64,000 bases of DNA. Origin: Thiocapsa sp. (GTDB lineage: Bacteria; Pseudomonadota; Gammaproteobacteria; Chromatiales; Chromatiaceae). The position numbers and the translations under genes were made by a program. A model generated the notes under the pieces. That model was not told where the DNA came from. It searched no databases and worked only from the letters and a program-made list of their open reading frames with translations. Location of the stretch: the NCBI RefSeq assembly GCF_018399035.1, contig NZ_CP073760.1, positions 5,456,501-5,520,500 on the forward strand. The letters are read 5' to 3'. Of this stretch, positions 36,286-46,102 are shown in pieces (within the stretch, counting starts at the first letter, position 1; every line of letters starts with the position of its first letter).

Positions 36286-37050
36286 ATGCGCCAGCCGCTG
36301 ATCGCCGGAAACTGGAAAATGAACGGCAGCAAGCCCAGTGCCGAGTCACTGTTGAACGGTGTCGTGGCCGGGTCCAATGGCCTCTCGAAGACCGAGATCG
36401 CTGTGTGCGTACCCTTTCCGTATCTCTATCTCGGCGAGCAGTTGCTTGCCGGTAGCTCGGTACGGCTCGGTGCTCAAAACCTCTGTACCGAAGCCGGCGG
36501 CGCCTACACGGGCGAGGTGTCCGGCTCGATGCTGGCCGATTTCGGATGCCAATATGTCATCTGCGGTCATTCCGAGCGTCGCGAGTATTACGGCGAGAAC
36601 GAGGCATCCGTTGCGCAGAAGCTGACACGCGCAACCGAGAGTGGCCTGACCCCGATTCTGTGCGTCGGCGAGACGCTGCAGCAGCGCGAGGCCGGCGAGA
36701 TGGAGTCGGTGATCGGCGCTCAGATCGACGGCGTGGTCGAGCGCATCGGGATTGAAGCCTTCGCGGGGATCGAGATCGCGTACGAGCCGGTTTGGGCGAT
36801 CGGTACCGGGATGACGGCGACGCCCGAGCAAGCGCAGGCCGTTCATGCCTATATTCGCGGCCGGATCGCTGCACTGAACGGTTCGATCGCCGAAACATTG
36901 CGTATCCTCTACGGAGGCAGTATGAAGCCCGGCAACGCGGCGGAATTGTTGGCGCAGCCGGACATCGACGGTGGTCTGATCGGCGGCGCATCGCTGAGCG
37001 CCGATGATTTTCTAGCGATTTGTCTAGCCGGAGAACAGCTCGCAGCCTAA
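36286..37050 (+). CDS. tpiA: Triosephosphate isomerase
   Basis: TIM barrel enzyme of 254 residues interconverting DHAP and glyceraldehyde 3-phosphate in glycolysis and the Calvin cycle. AGNWKMNGSK (catalytic Lys), VICGHSERR (His), IAYEPVWAIGTG (Glu) and the phosphate loop ILYGGSMKPGN are all present. I chose ATG 36286, with GGAGGG six bases upstream. It is followed by secG 21 bases on, the usual linkage ahead of the nuo operon in gammaproteobacteria. Confidence 0.97.
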   Translation: MRQPLIAGNWKMNGSKPSAESLLNGVVAGSNGLSKTEIAVCVPFPYLYLGEQLLAGSSVRLGAQNLCTEAGGAYTGEVSGSMLADFGCQYVICGHSERREYYGENEASVAQKLTRATESGLTPILCVGETLQQREAGEMESVIGAQIDGVVERIGIEAFAGIEIAYEPVWAIGTGMTATPEQAQAVHAYIRGRIAALNGSIAETLRILYGGSMKPGNAAELLAQPDIDGGLIGGASLSADDFLAICLAGEQLAA

Positions 37051-37071
37051 CGCTGCAGCAACGAGAGACTC

Positions 37072-37596
37072 ATGCAAACCATTTTGACCGTCATGCAGGT
37101 CTTCCTGTCGCTCAGCTTGATCGGGTTGATCCTGATCCAGCACGGGAAGGGTGCGGATGCAGGCGCCGCTTTCGGGAGTGGTGCGTCGGCGACCGTGTTC
37201 GGGTCTCGCGGGTCGGGTTCGTTCCTGACGCGCATGACGGGCATCATGGCCACGATCTTCTTCCTCACCAGTATGGCTTTGGCGTATTATGCGACGAAGG
37301 GGTCAGAGCCGGTGACGATCATGGACCGGGTGGACGAGCGCACGTTCATCGTCCCGCCGCCCGCGGCCGTGCCAACCTCGGATATCCCGGCGATTCCGGG
37401 GGGCGAGGGTGAAGGGCAGAGCGATGTCCAATCCGATGTGCCGGTCGGGCTGGCCCCCGCAGTCAATGGATCGGTCGAGGGAGTCATCATCGAGGAATCG
37501 GTCGAGGGTAGGACCGAGGTGATTCTCGACGGGAGCGCGGTCGAAGAGCAGAATATGGACGAGGCCGCCGATTCGGCGACCCCGAGCAAAGAGTAA
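37072..37596 (+). CDS. secG: Preprotein translocase subunit SecG
   Basis: Inner-membrane subunit of SecYEG. Two membrane helices (about residues 4-22 and 54-74) flank the conserved cytoplasmic loop LIQHGKGADAGAAFGSGASATVFGSRGSGSFLTRMT. At 174 residues it is longer than the usual 110-120, because of a Pro/Glu/Asp-rich tail after residue 95 (VPPPAAVPTSDIPAIPGGEG onward). Such tails vary among Chromatiales. It lies between tpiA and tRNA-Leu. Confidence 0.93.
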   Translation: MQTILTVMQVFLSLSLIGLILIQHGKGADAGAAFGSGASATVFGSRGSGSFLTRMTGIMATIFFLTSMALAYYATKGSEPVTIMDRVDERTFIVPPPAAVPTSDIPAIPGGEGEGQSDVQSDVPVGLAPAVNGSVEGVIIEESVEGRTEVILDGSAVEEQNMDEAADSATPSKE

Positions 37597-37598
37597 AC

Positions 37599-37683
37599 GC
37601 CGACGTGGTGAAATTGGTAGACACGCTATCTTGAGGGGGTAGTGGCGTAAGCCGTGCCAGTTCGAGTCTGGCCGTCGGCACCA
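37599..37683 (+). tRNA. tRNA-Leu (GAG)
   Basis: An 85-nt class II tRNA with acceptor GCCGACG / CGTCGGC, discriminator A and encoded CCA. The anticodon stem CTATC TTGAGGG GGTAG places GAG, a long variable arm (TGGCGTAAGCC) follows, and the T arm is GCCAGTTCGAGTCTGGC. It begins two bases after the secG stop. Confidence 0.95.
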
Positions 37684-37697
37684 TCTGTAGTAAAGCA

Positions 37698-37734
37698 AAC
37701 GGCATGCCAATCAACTGGTATGCCGTTTTTTTTG
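37698..37734 (+). terminator. Terminator after tRNA-Leu
   Basis: AACGGCATGCCA pairs with TGGTATGCCGTT, followed by a T8 run. It separates the tpiA-secG-tRNA-Leu unit from nuoA. Confidence 0.9.
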
Positions 37735-37865
37735 TGCGATGACGGGTGCAAAGGTTTGAAAGACCTAATGATTTGAATTGGCCCTCAGGTTGACACTGTC
37801 GTGATGCCTGAACTAGACTCACCGTCCTGAACGACGTCAGAGAATAAGTAGATTCGGGAGGACTG

Positions 37866-38222
37866 ATGCTCGACAATTATCTGCCGATCCTGATCTTTAT
37901 CATCGTCGGGATCTTGGTTGGCGTCGGCCCGCTTGTTTTGGGTTATTTTTTGGGGCCTCGCCGCCCGGACGCGGAGAAAGACTCCCCCTATGAATGTGGG
38001 TTTGCGGCCTTCGAGAGTGCGCGTTTAAAGTTCGACGTGCGCTACTACTTGGTGGCGATCCTCTTCATCGTCTTCGATCTGGAGATCGCCTTCCTCTTCC
38101 CCTGGGCGGTGGTGCTCGAGGAGCTCGGTATGTACGGCTTCTGGGCCATGTTCATCTTCCTGGGGATCCTTGTGGTCGGCTTCATCTACGAGTGGAAGAA
38201 GGGGGCTCTGGAATGGGAATAG
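37866..38222 (+). CDS. nuoA: NADH-quinone oxidoreductase subunit A
   Basis: Small membrane subunit of complex I, 118 residues with three predicted helices. The conserved loop YECGFAAFESARLKFDVRYYLVAILFIVFDLEIAFLFPW is complete. GGGAGGA stands two bases before the ATG. First gene of a complete fourteen-gene nuo cluster; its 3' end overlaps nuoB by ten bases. In purple sulfur bacteria complex I may run in reverse to make NADH. Confidence 0.97.
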   Translation: MLDNYLPILIFIIVGILVGVGPLVLGYFLGPRRPDAEKDSPYECGFAAFESARLKFDVRYYLVAILFIVFDLEIAFLFPWAVVLEELGMYGFWAMFIFLGILVVGFIYEWKKGALEWE

Positions 38223-38689
38223 AGGGCATCCTCGAAGAAGGCGTCGTCACGACCAGGGCCGACACCCTCATCAATTGGGCGCGGACCGGGTCCTTGTGGC
38301 CGATGACCTTCGGTCTGGCCTGCTGCGCGATCGAGATGATGCACGCGGGTGCAGCGCGTTATGACTTGGATCGCTTCGGCATCGTGTTTCGGCCAAGTCC
38401 TCGCCAATCAGACGTCATGATCGTCGCGGGCACCCTCGTCAACAAGATGGCCCCGGCGCTGCGTAAGGTGTATGACCAGATGGCCGAGCCGCGTTGGGTG
38501 ATCTCGATGGGGTCTTGTGCGAACGGCGGCGGTTATTACCACTATTCCTACGCGGTTGTGCGCGGTTGTGATCGGATTGTTCCGGTCGACATCTACGTGC
38601 CGGGATGTCCGCCCACTGCCGAGGCCCTGCTTTACGGCATCCTGCAGTTGCAGAACAAGATTCGCCGTACCAATACCATCGCTCGCTGA
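38213..38689 (+). CDS. nuoB: NADH-quinone oxidoreductase subunit B
   Basis: Peripheral-arm subunit of 158 residues holding cluster N2, the last iron-sulfur centre before quinone. The tandem cysteine motif TFGLACCAIEMM and the later SMGSCANGG and VPGCPPTAEAL supply the four ligands. I chose ATG 38213 overlapping the nuoA end; the longer upstream frame is nuoA antiphase. Confidence 0.97.
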   Translation: MGIEGILEEGVVTTRADTLINWARTGSLWPMTFGLACCAIEMMHAGAARYDLDRFGIVFRPSPRQSDVMIVAGTLVNKMAPALRKVYDQMAEPRWVISMGSCANGGGYYHYSYAVVRGCDRIVPVDIYVPGCPPTAEALLYGILQLQNKIRRTNTIAR

Positions 38690-38705
38690 GTCGTACCCAA
38701 TTCCA

Positions 38706-39419
38706 ATGGCAAAAGACATCCTGTCCAACCCCGCCAGGTTGACCGCGCTCGTCGATGCACTCGGGGAGGCGTTGGTCGACCAGGGGTGCGAGACCATCAC
38801 GGACCTCGGCGAGGTCACCTTGATCGTGCCGTCGGGGCGTTTGACCGACGTGGCATGGATCCTTCGTGACCATCCGCACCTGCGGTTCGAGCAGCTGATC
38901 GACCTCTGCGGTGTCGATTATGCTGCTTACGGCATGTCCGAATGGGCGACCGAAGAGGCATCCACGACGGGTTTCGGCCGCGGTGTCGATCGCGATCAGG
39001 AGCTTGTCCTCGATCACCCCAAGCGCTTCGCCGTTGTCTACCATCTTCTGTCGCTGGTACACAATCGGCGGGTTCGCCTGCGTGTCTATGCAGGGAGCAG
39101 TCAGCCGATGGTCGACTCGATCGTCCCGGTTTGGGCGGCGGCCAATTGGTTCGAGCGCGAGGCATTCGATCTCTTCGGGATCCTCTTCCGGGGCCATCCG
39201 GACCTGCGTCGAATCCTCACCGACTACGGCTTTGTCGGATACCCCTTCCGGAAGGATTTCCCCCTATCCGGGCATGTCGAGATGCGCTACGACCCGGAGC
39301 AGGGTCGCGTCATCTACGAGCCGGTCTCGATCCCGCCGCGTGTCCTGGTGCCGCGCGTGATTCGCTCCGACAGTCGATACGTGCAGACGGGCGCGAGCTC
39401 GGAGTCCGCCGATGCCTGA
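38706..39419 (+). CDS. nuoC: NADH-quinone oxidoreductase subunit C
   Basis: Peripheral-arm subunit of 237 residues, not fused to NuoD as it is in E. coli. The C-terminal family block SIVPVWAAANWFEREAFDLFGILFRGHPDLRRILTDYGFVGYPFRKDFPL is intact. I chose ATG 38706 (MAKDILSNPARLTALVDALG). It overlaps nuoD by eight bases. Confidence 0.96.
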   Translation: MAKDILSNPARLTALVDALGEALVDQGCETITDLGEVTLIVPSGRLTDVAWILRDHPHLRFEQLIDLCGVDYAAYGMSEWATEEASTTGFGRGVDRDQELVLDHPKRFAVVYHLLSLVHNRRVRLRVYAGSSQPMVDSIVPVWAAANWFEREAFDLFGILFRGHPDLRRILTDYGFVGYPFRKDFPLSGHVEMRYDPEQGRVIYEPVSIPPRVLVPRVIRSDSRYVQTGASSESADA

Positions 39420-40668
39420 GATTCGCAACTACACCCTGAACTTCGGACCTCAGCATCCCTCGGCCCACGGCGTCCTGCGCCTGGTGCTCGAGATGGACGG
39501 CGAGGTGATCGAGCGGGCCGATCCGCATATCGGTCTGCTGCATCGTGCGACCGAGAAGCTCGCCGAGTCCAAGCCGTTCAATCAGAGCATCGGTTATATG
39601 GACCGGCTCGACTATATGTCGATGATGTGCAACGAGCATGGCTATGTCCGTGCCATCGAGAAGCTGCTCGGGGTCGAGGTCCCGGAGCGCGCTCAGTACA
39701 TCCGCACCCTATTCGACGAGATCACCCGTGTCCTGAACCATCTGATGTGGCTCGCCGCGCATGGCCTGGACATCGGGGCGATGTCGATCTTTCTTTACTG
39801 CTTCCGCGAGCGCGAAGACCTGCTCGATTGTTACGAGGCCGTCTCGGGAGCTCGGATGCATGCGACCTATTATCGGCCCGGCGGGGTCTACCGGGATCTG
39901 CCCGATCGGATGCCGCAGTATTCGGGAAGCTCCAAGTGGCACAGCGCCAAGACGATCGCCAAGCGCAATGGCCCGCGTCAGGGCTCGCTGCTGGACTTCA
40001 TCGAGGATTTTACGAATCGCTTTCCGGGTCATGTCGACGAGTACGAGACCCTGCTGACGGACAATCGAATCTGGAAGCAGCGTACCGTGGGCATCGGTGT
40101 TGTATCCCCGGAACGTGCGCTTCAATTGGGTTTCACCGGGCCGATGCTCCGCGGATCCGGCGTCGAATGGGATCTGCGCAGAAAACAGCCCTATGCCGCC
40201 TACGACAAGATGGACTTCGATATCCCGGTCGGGGTCAACGGCGACTGCTATGACCGTTATCTGGTCCGTATGGAGGAAATGCGCCAATCCAATCGGATCA
40301 TCAAGCAGTGCGTGCACTGGCTGCGCAACAATCCCGGCCCGGTCGCGATCGAGGATCACAAGGTCATGCCGCCGTCGCGCGCCGACATGAAGGACGACAT
40401 GGAAGCCTTGATCCATCATTTCAAACTCTTTACCGAGGGTTATTGTCCGCCGCCCGGCGAGGTTTATGCCGCGATCGAGGCACCGAAGGGCGAGTTCGGC
40501 TGCTATATCGTGTCGGACGGCGCCAATAAGCCCTATCGTCTGAAGGTCCGTGCGCCGGGCTTTCCGCATCTCGCCGCGCTTGACGAGATGGCCAAAGGCC
40601 ATATGCTCGCCGACGTGGTGGCGATCATCGGGACGCTGGATATCGTATTCGGGGAGATCGATCGCTGA
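39412..40668 (+). CDS. nuoD: NADH-quinone oxidoreductase subunit D
   Basis: The 49-kDa-type subunit, 418 residues, lining the quinone pocket with NuoB. FGPQHPSAHGVLRLVLEMDGE near the start is the conserved quinone-site loop containing the family His, and GRADMKDDMEAL-like text and the C-terminal DVVAIIGTLDIVFGEIDR are in place. It overlaps nuoC and touches nuoE (TGATG). Confidence 0.97.
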   Translation: MPEIRNYTLNFGPQHPSAHGVLRLVLEMDGEVIERADPHIGLLHRATEKLAESKPFNQSIGYMDRLDYMSMMCNEHGYVRAIEKLLGVEVPERAQYIRTLFDEITRVLNHLMWLAAHGLDIGAMSIFLYCFREREDLLDCYEAVSGARMHATYYRPGGVYRDLPDRMPQYSGSSKWHSAKTIAKRNGPRQGSLLDFIEDFTNRFPGHVDEYETLLTDNRIWKQRTVGIGVVSPERALQLGFTGPMLRGSGVEWDLRRKQPYAAYDKMDFDIPVGVNGDCYDRYLVRMEEMRQSNRIIKQCVHWLRNNPGPVAIEDHKVMPPSRADMKDDMEALIHHFKLFTEGYCPPPGEVYAAIEAPKGEFGCYIVSDGANKPYRLKVRAPGFPHLAALDEMAKGHMLADVVAIIGTLDIVFGEIDR

Positions 40669-41195
40669 TGAGCTTTCGCAACGCACCGCTTGCGGTCATT
40701 CACGATCGCGATCATTCGACCCTGTTCACCGCTGAGGTTCGCGAGCTAATCGATCGCTGGGTGGCCAAGTATCCGGCCGAATGGAAGCAGTCGGCGGTGA
40801 TGCCCGCGTTGACCATCGTGCAGGATGCCAATGGCGGCTGGCTGACGACCGAGCTGATGAACGACGTCGCCGCCTATCTGGATATGCCGGAGGTGTCCGT
40901 CTACGAGGTCGCGACCTTCTACGGCATGTACGATTTAGAGCCGCAGGGCCGTCACAAGGTGTGCGTCTGCAACAGCGTCTCCTGCCTGCTGCTGGGCTCC
41001 GAAGAGCTGATCGAGCATGTCGAGCACAAGTACGACGTGCGTCTCGGCGAGACCACGGCCGACGGCCGCTTTACCTTCAAAGAGGTGGAGTGTCTGGGCG
41101 CGTGCCGGCATGCGCCCGCGGTGCTGGTCGACAAGACCTATCACGAGAACCTCTCGCCACAAGCACTCGATAAGCTGATCGACGAGCTGGAGTAG
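40668..41195 (+). CDS. nuoE: NADH-quinone oxidoreductase subunit E
   Basis: Thioredoxin-like 2Fe-2S subunit (cluster N1a), 175 residues. Cluster ligands are visible in KVCVCNSVSCLLLG and VECLGACRHAPAVLV. Its ATG overlaps the nuoD stop, so translation is coupled. It partners NuoF in the NADH dehydrogenase module. Confidence 0.97.
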   Translation: MSFRNAPLAVIHDRDHSTLFTAEVRELIDRWVAKYPAEWKQSAVMPALTIVQDANGGWLTTELMNDVAAYLDMPEVSVYEVATFYGMYDLEPQGRHKVCVCNSVSCLLLGSEELIEHVEHKYDVRLGETTADGRFTFKEVECLGACRHAPAVLVDKTYHENLSPQALDKLIDELE

Positions 41196-41199
41196 GCCG

Positions 41200-42483
41200 A
41201 TGGTCCCGAATCAGAACAGCGTCTGTTTTCGCAATATCCACCTGGATACGACGATCCGGCATACCTTGGATGCCTATCGGAGTCTCGGCGGCTACCTGCA
41301 GTGGGAGAAGATCCTGCGCGAGCGCCCGGACCCGGCCGACATCATCGAAGAAATCAAGCTCTCGGCGTTGCGTGGTCGCGGCGGTGCAGGCTTCCCGACG
41401 GGTCTGAAGTGGAGCTTCATGCCCCGCACGGCGCCCGGCCAAAAGTACATCGTCTGCAACTCGGACGAGGGCGAGCCCGGCACCTGCAAGGATCGCGACA
41501 TCCTGCGCTACAACCCGCATCAGTTGATCGAGGGCATGGCGATCGCCGGTTACTGTATCGGGGCGACGGTCGGCTACAACTATATCCGCGGCGAGTTCTA
41601 CGAGCCGATCGAGCGGTGCGAGGAGGCCATTCGCGAGGCCTATGCGGCGGGTCTGTTGGGCAAGGACATCCAGGGCTCGGGCGTGGATTTCGACCTCTAC
41701 AACCATCTGGGGGCGGGCGCCTACATCTGCGGCGAGGAGACGGCTCTGCTCGAGTCGATCGAGGGCAAGAAGGGACAGCCGCGCTTCAAGCCGCCGTTCC
41801 CGGCCCAGGTCGGTCTCTACGGGCGTCCGACCACCATCAACAACACCGAGTCGCTGGCCTCCATCCCGGTCATCCTCGAGAAGGGCGGGAAATGGTTCTT
41901 GGAGCAGGGGCGCCCGAACAACGGCGGTCCCAAGCTCTTCTCGGTCACCGGGCATGTCGCTCGGCCGGACAACTTCGAGGTTCCGCTCGGCACACCCTTC
42001 CGGGATCTGCTCGAGCTGGCCGGCGGGATGAAGGACGGCCGAGCGCTCAAGGCGGTGATTCCCGGCGGGTCCTCGGTCCCGGTGGTGCCGGGCGACGTCA
42101 TGATGGATGTGGACATGGATTACGATTCGATCGCCAAGGCCGGCTCCATGCTGGGCTCGGGCGCCGTGATCGTGATCGCCGAGGGGACCTGCATGGTCAA
42201 GGTCCTGCACAACCTGTCGCACTTCTACATGCATGAGTCCTGCGGCCAGTGCACACCCTGTCGAGAAGGCACCGGCTGGCTGGAACGGGTGCTGCGTCGC
42301 ATCCTGGACGGCCAGGGCCGGCCGGGCGACCTGGATCTGCTCGACAGTGTTGCGGGTCGGATCGGAGGACGTACCATCTGTGCCCTGGGCGATGCCGCGG
42401 CAATGCCGGTGCAGAGCTTTCTCAAGCATTATCGACACGAATTCGAGCACCTGATCGAGCGCGGCCAAAGCATGGCAGCCTAG
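41200..42483 (+). CDS. nuoF: NADH-quinone oxidoreductase subunit F
   Basis: NADH- and FMN-binding subunit of 427 residues. The glycine-rich ALRGRGGAGFPTGLKW binds NADH/FMN, CNSDEGEPGTCKDR is conserved, and SCGQCTPCREGTGWL carries the N3 cluster cysteines, with a further Cys in RTICALGDAAAMP. It starts four bases after nuoE. A 160-base gap without a gene separates it from nuoG. Confidence 0.97.
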   Translation: MVPNQNSVCFRNIHLDTTIRHTLDAYRSLGGYLQWEKILRERPDPADIIEEIKLSALRGRGGAGFPTGLKWSFMPRTAPGQKYIVCNSDEGEPGTCKDRDILRYNPHQLIEGMAIAGYCIGATVGYNYIRGEFYEPIERCEEAIREAYAAGLLGKDIQGSGVDFDLYNHLGAGAYICGEETALLESIEGKKGQPRFKPPFPAQVGLYGRPTTINNTESLASIPVILEKGGKWFLEQGRPNNGGPKLFSVTGHVARPDNFEVPLGTPFRDLLELAGGMKDGRALKAVIPGGSSVPVVPGDVMMDVDMDYDSIAKAGSMLGSGAVIVIAEGTCMVKVLHNLSHFYMHESCGQCTPCREGTGWLERVLRRILDGQGRPGDLDLLDSVAGRIGGRTICALGDAAAMPVQSFLKHYRHEFEHLIERGQSMAA

Positions 42484-42643
42484 ACCTGCGGCCTGATCCG
42501 AATCGGGGCGAGCACGGTTTGCCGCCGCTGCCCCGGAATCGCAACTTGTAGAATGGCCCCGTTCGCGCGAGCGAGCAGGTCCGAGGGCGCGCGCCGAAGC
42601 GGTGCGCGACATCCGGCCCACGGGCGCCGATCGAGAGAGCTGA

Positions 42644-45046
42644 ATGACGGACAAGATCACCATCGAGATCGACGGCCGCCCCTGCGAAGCGGCGCCGGGA
42701 GAGATGATCATCACGGTCGCGGACCGCGAGGGGATCACCATCCCGCGTTTTTGCTATCACAAGAAGCTGTCGATCGCGGCCAACTGCCGCATGTGTCTGG
42801 TCGAGGCGGAGCAGGGCGGTCGCCCCTTCCCCAAGCCGGTGCCCGCGTGCGCCACGCCGGTCGGCGCGGGCATGAAGGTCCTGACCCGCTCGCCCAAGGC
42901 CATCGATGCCCAGCAGGGGACGATGGAGTTCCTGCTCATCAACCATCCGCTCGACTGCCCCATCTGCGACCAGGGCGGCGAATGCGAGTTGCAGGATGTG
43001 GCGATGGGCTACGGCGGCGACGTCTCGCGCTTTGCCGAGCGCAAGCGTGTCGTCAAGGACGAGGATCTCGGTCCGCTCATCGCCACCGACATGACCCGCT
43101 GCATCCATTGCACCCGCTGCGTGCGCTTCGGCGCCGAGATTGCCGGCGTGCGCGAGCTCGGCGCCACGGGTCGCGGCGAAGACATGCGTATCGGGACCTT
43201 CGTCTCCCATACCGTGAGCCACGAGCTCTCGGGCAACATCATCGATCTCTGTCCGGTCGGAGCGCTCACCTCCAAGCCTTATCGCTTCACCGCGCGGGCT
43301 TGGGAGCTGACCGACGCCGACAGCATCGCCCCGCACGACGGGGTCGGCTCGAATATCCGACTGCACGTGCGTGACGGCCGGGTCATGCGGGTGCATCCGC
43401 GCGACAACGAGGCGGTCAACGAGACCTGGATCTCGGACCGCGATCGTTTCAGTTACGCGGGTCTGAACGCCGAAGACCGCCTGCTCGCGCCCATGATCAA
43501 GACCGACGGTGTCTGGCGCGAGGTCGAGTGGCAGGAGGCCCTGACCGCGGTCGCCGAGCGCCTCAAGGCCGCCGATGCGAGCCGCATGGGCTGGCTGATG
43601 GCCCCCAATGCGACGCTCGAAGAGCTGTATCTGGCGCAACGGGTCGCGCGGGGTCTGGGCTGTGCCAATATCGACCATCGTCTGCGCCAACAGGATTTCA
43701 GCGGCGACGCCGCCGATCCGATGCTGCCTTGGCTGGGTTTGCCGATCGCCGACCTGGAGACCCGCGAGGCGATCCTCCTGATCGGAAGCGAGATTCGCCA
43801 AGAGCAGCCGCTGCTGGCCCATCGCATCCGCAAGGCCGCGCTGGAGGGTGCAACCGTTGCCTGCGTGAATCCCTTGACCCTGGCGCTGACCCATCCCGCC
43901 CGGCAATTGGTCGGGACGCCGGATCAGATGGTCACGGATCTCGCGGCGATCGCCAAGGCGCTGGGCGCGAAGGCGTCGGGGGCGCTCAAGACGATCATCG
44001 GCGCCGCCAAGCCCGACGATGCCCATCAGGCGATTGCCGACGCTTTGCGTGCTGCGGAGGAGAAGGCGACCGGCGCTGTCCTGCTGGGCGCGCTGGCTAG
44101 CGCACATCCGAACTATGCGCTGCTCAAGGCGCTCGCGTATCGGATCGGTGAGTTGAGCGGCGCCGTCGTGGGTTTCCTGCCGGCATCGGCGAACAGCGTC
44201 GGCGCGTATCTGGCCGGTGCTGTACCCCGGGGTCTGCCCGGCGGTCGGTCGGCCGAGGGCACGGGCCTCGGGCTTGGCGAGATGCTGAGCACGCCGCCGA
44301 GCACGCTGGTGCTGTGGGGACTGGAGCCGGATCGGGATCTGAGCGACCCCGCGCGGGCCATGGCCATGTGCGAGGCGGCCGAGCTGGTGATCGTCTGCTC
44401 CGCTTTCCGGTCTCCCGCCCTGGAGGCGGTCGCCGACGTGCTGCTGCCGATCGGGGCGTTCGCCGAGACCTCCGGGACCTTCGTCAACACGGGCGGTCTC
44501 TGGCAGCGGTTTCAGGGTGCGGTCGCACCCCCCGGCGAGGCTCGGCCCGGTTGGAAGGTCCTGCGGGTGCTGGGCAACCTCTTGGATCTGAAGGGCTTTG
44601 ATTATCGGGATGCGGCGCAGGTGCGCGACGAGCTTGCCGAGCTGTGCTGTCATGCCGCGCTCGACAATGCCCCGCGCGGCGCGTATCCGGCGGCCTCTTC
44701 CGGTGCAACGGACGGTCTGATGCGTCTCGGCAGCGTTCCGATGTATGCGGTGGATCCGCTGGTCCGCCGAGCGCCCGCCTTACAGCGCGCGCCGGTCCAA
44801 GGGGCGACCTTCGGTGTTTATCTGCATCCGGAGCAGGCGTGTGCCGATGGACTGTTTGCCGATCAGACGGTCTTGATTATTCAGAACGGCCACGAGGTCG
44901 AGGCCATTGTCTTCATGGACGATGCCGTACCGATGGGCTGTGCGCGGATTCCGGCAGCCGTGACCGGAAGCGAGCGGCTGGGCGCGCAGATCGGCCCGGT
45001 CGAGATCAGGCCGTGGTTCGGCGAGACGAGCAGCGAAGCGGGATGA
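42644..45046 (+). CDS. nuoG: NADH-quinone oxidoreductase subunit G
   Basis: Largest peripheral subunit, 800 residues. N-terminal 2Fe-2S ferredoxin domain (RFCYHKKLSIAANCRMCLVE, then PACATPV), the His/Cys-ligated cluster HPLDCPICDQGGECELQD, and the 4Fe-4S motif CIHCTRCVRF precede a molybdopterin-oxidoreductase-like region that no longer binds the cofactor. The length is normal for the Chromatiales form. Confidence 0.96.
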   Translation: MTDKITIEIDGRPCEAAPGEMIITVADREGITIPRFCYHKKLSIAANCRMCLVEAEQGGRPFPKPVPACATPVGAGMKVLTRSPKAIDAQQGTMEFLLINHPLDCPICDQGGECELQDVAMGYGGDVSRFAERKRVVKDEDLGPLIATDMTRCIHCTRCVRFGAEIAGVRELGATGRGEDMRIGTFVSHTVSHELSGNIIDLCPVGALTSKPYRFTARAWELTDADSIAPHDGVGSNIRLHVRDGRVMRVHPRDNEAVNETWISDRDRFSYAGLNAEDRLLAPMIKTDGVWREVEWQEALTAVAERLKAADASRMGWLMAPNATLEELYLAQRVARGLGCANIDHRLRQQDFSGDAADPMLPWLGLPIADLETREAILLIGSEIRQEQPLLAHRIRKAALEGATVACVNPLTLALTHPARQLVGTPDQMVTDLAAIAKALGAKASGALKTIIGAAKPDDAHQAIADALRAAEEKATGAVLLGALASAHPNYALLKALAYRIGELSGAVVGFLPASANSVGAYLAGAVPRGLPGGRSAEGTGLGLGEMLSTPPSTLVLWGLEPDRDLSDPARAMAMCEAAELVIVCSAFRSPALEAVADVLLPIGAFAETSGTFVNTGGLWQRFQGAVAPPGEARPGWKVLRVLGNLLDLKGFDYRDAAQVRDELAELCCHAALDNAPRGAYPAASSGATDGLMRLGSVPMYAVDPLVRRAPALQRAPVQGATFGVYLHPEQACADGLFADQTVLIIQNGHEVEAIVFMDDAVPMGCARIPAAVTGSERLGAQIGPVEIRPWFGETSSEAG

Positions 45047-45053
45047 GTCTACG

Positions 45054-46088
45054 ATGATCGAACTATGGAATGCGCTTCCCGTGGTGATCCAGATCCTGAT
45101 CAAGATCGCCGCGATTGTCCTGCCGCTCCTCGGAATGGTGGCTTATTACACCTTGGCCGAGCGCAAGGTGATCGGCTATATCCAGGTCCGCATCGGGCCC
45201 AATCGGGTCGGCTGGCGCGGCTCGCTGCAGCCGATCGCGGATGCGGTCAAACTGATGATGAAAGAGATCGTCATCCCGACCAAGGCGGACAAGACGTTGT
45301 TCTTGTTGGCGCCGATGATCGCGATCGCGCCGGCCTTGGCCGCTTGGGCGGTGTTCCCGTTCGACGAGGGACTCGTGCTCGCCGACATCAATGCCGGCTT
45401 GCTCTATCTGCTTGCACTGACCTCGCTCGGTGTCTACGGCATCATCATCGCGGGTTGGGCGTCGAACTCGAAATATGCGTTGCTCGGCGCCATGCGCTCC
45501 GCGGCTCAGATCGTCGCCTACGAGATCGCGATGGGCTTTGCGCTGGTCGGTGTGCTGGTGGCCGCCGGGAGCCTGAATCTGGGCGCGATCGTCGCGGCCC
45601 AAGAGGGCAACCTCCTGACCTGGTTCTGGTTGCCGCTGCTGCCCTTGTTCGGCGTCTATCTGATCTCGGGGATCGCCGAGACCAACCGCGCGCCCTTCGA
45701 CGTGGCCGAAGGCGAGTCCGAGATCGTCGCCGGTTTCCATGTCGAGTATTCCGGGATGGCCTTCGCGGTCTTCTTCCTGGCCGAATACGCGAACATGATC
45801 CTCATCTCGGCGCTCTCGGCCCTGCTCTTTATGGGAGGCTGGCTGTCGCCCTTCCCGCAGGCGTGGGTCGAGGACAGCCTGCTTTTGGGTGACGGCTTCC
45901 ATTGGCTGTTGCTCAAGACCTTCTTCTTCATGTTCGTATTCCTGTGGTTACGGGCGACCTTCCCGCGCTATCGCTACGACCAGATCATGCGTCTGGGTTG
46001 GAAGGTGTTCATCCCGATCACGATCGTCTGGATCCTGGTGGTAGCGCTTGCGGTTCTCGCCGAGCTGCCCCCTTGGTGGTCCGCCTGA
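45054..46088 (+). CDS. nuoH: NADH-quinone oxidoreductase subunit H
   Basis: Membrane subunit at the quinone-site junction, 344 residues with about eight helices. Family markers are ERKVIGYIQVRIGPNRVGWRGSLQPIADAVKL, GWASNSKYALLGAMRSAAQIVAYEI and TNRAPFDVAEGESEIVAGFHVEYSGM. It starts eight bases after the nuoG stop. Confidence 0.97.
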   Translation: MIELWNALPVVIQILIKIAAIVLPLLGMVAYYTLAERKVIGYIQVRIGPNRVGWRGSLQPIADAVKLMMKEIVIPTKADKTLFLLAPMIAIAPALAAWAVFPFDEGLVLADINAGLLYLLALTSLGVYGIIIAGWASNSKYALLGAMRSAAQIVAYEIAMGFALVGVLVAAGSLNLGAIVAAQEGNLLTWFWLPLLPLFGVYLISGIAETNRAPFDVAEGESEIVAGFHVEYSGMAFAVFFLAEYANMILISALSALLFMGGWLSPFPQAWVEDSLLLGDGFHWLLLKTFFFMFVFLWLRATFPRYRYDQIMRLGWKVFIPITIVWILVVALAVLAELPPWWSA

Positions 46089-46102
46089 CCCGGAGACGAC
46101 CG

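Noticed and set aside
42422..44653. 743-codon minus-strand open frame
   Set aside because: Antisense shadow of nuoG, which has all its cluster motifs.
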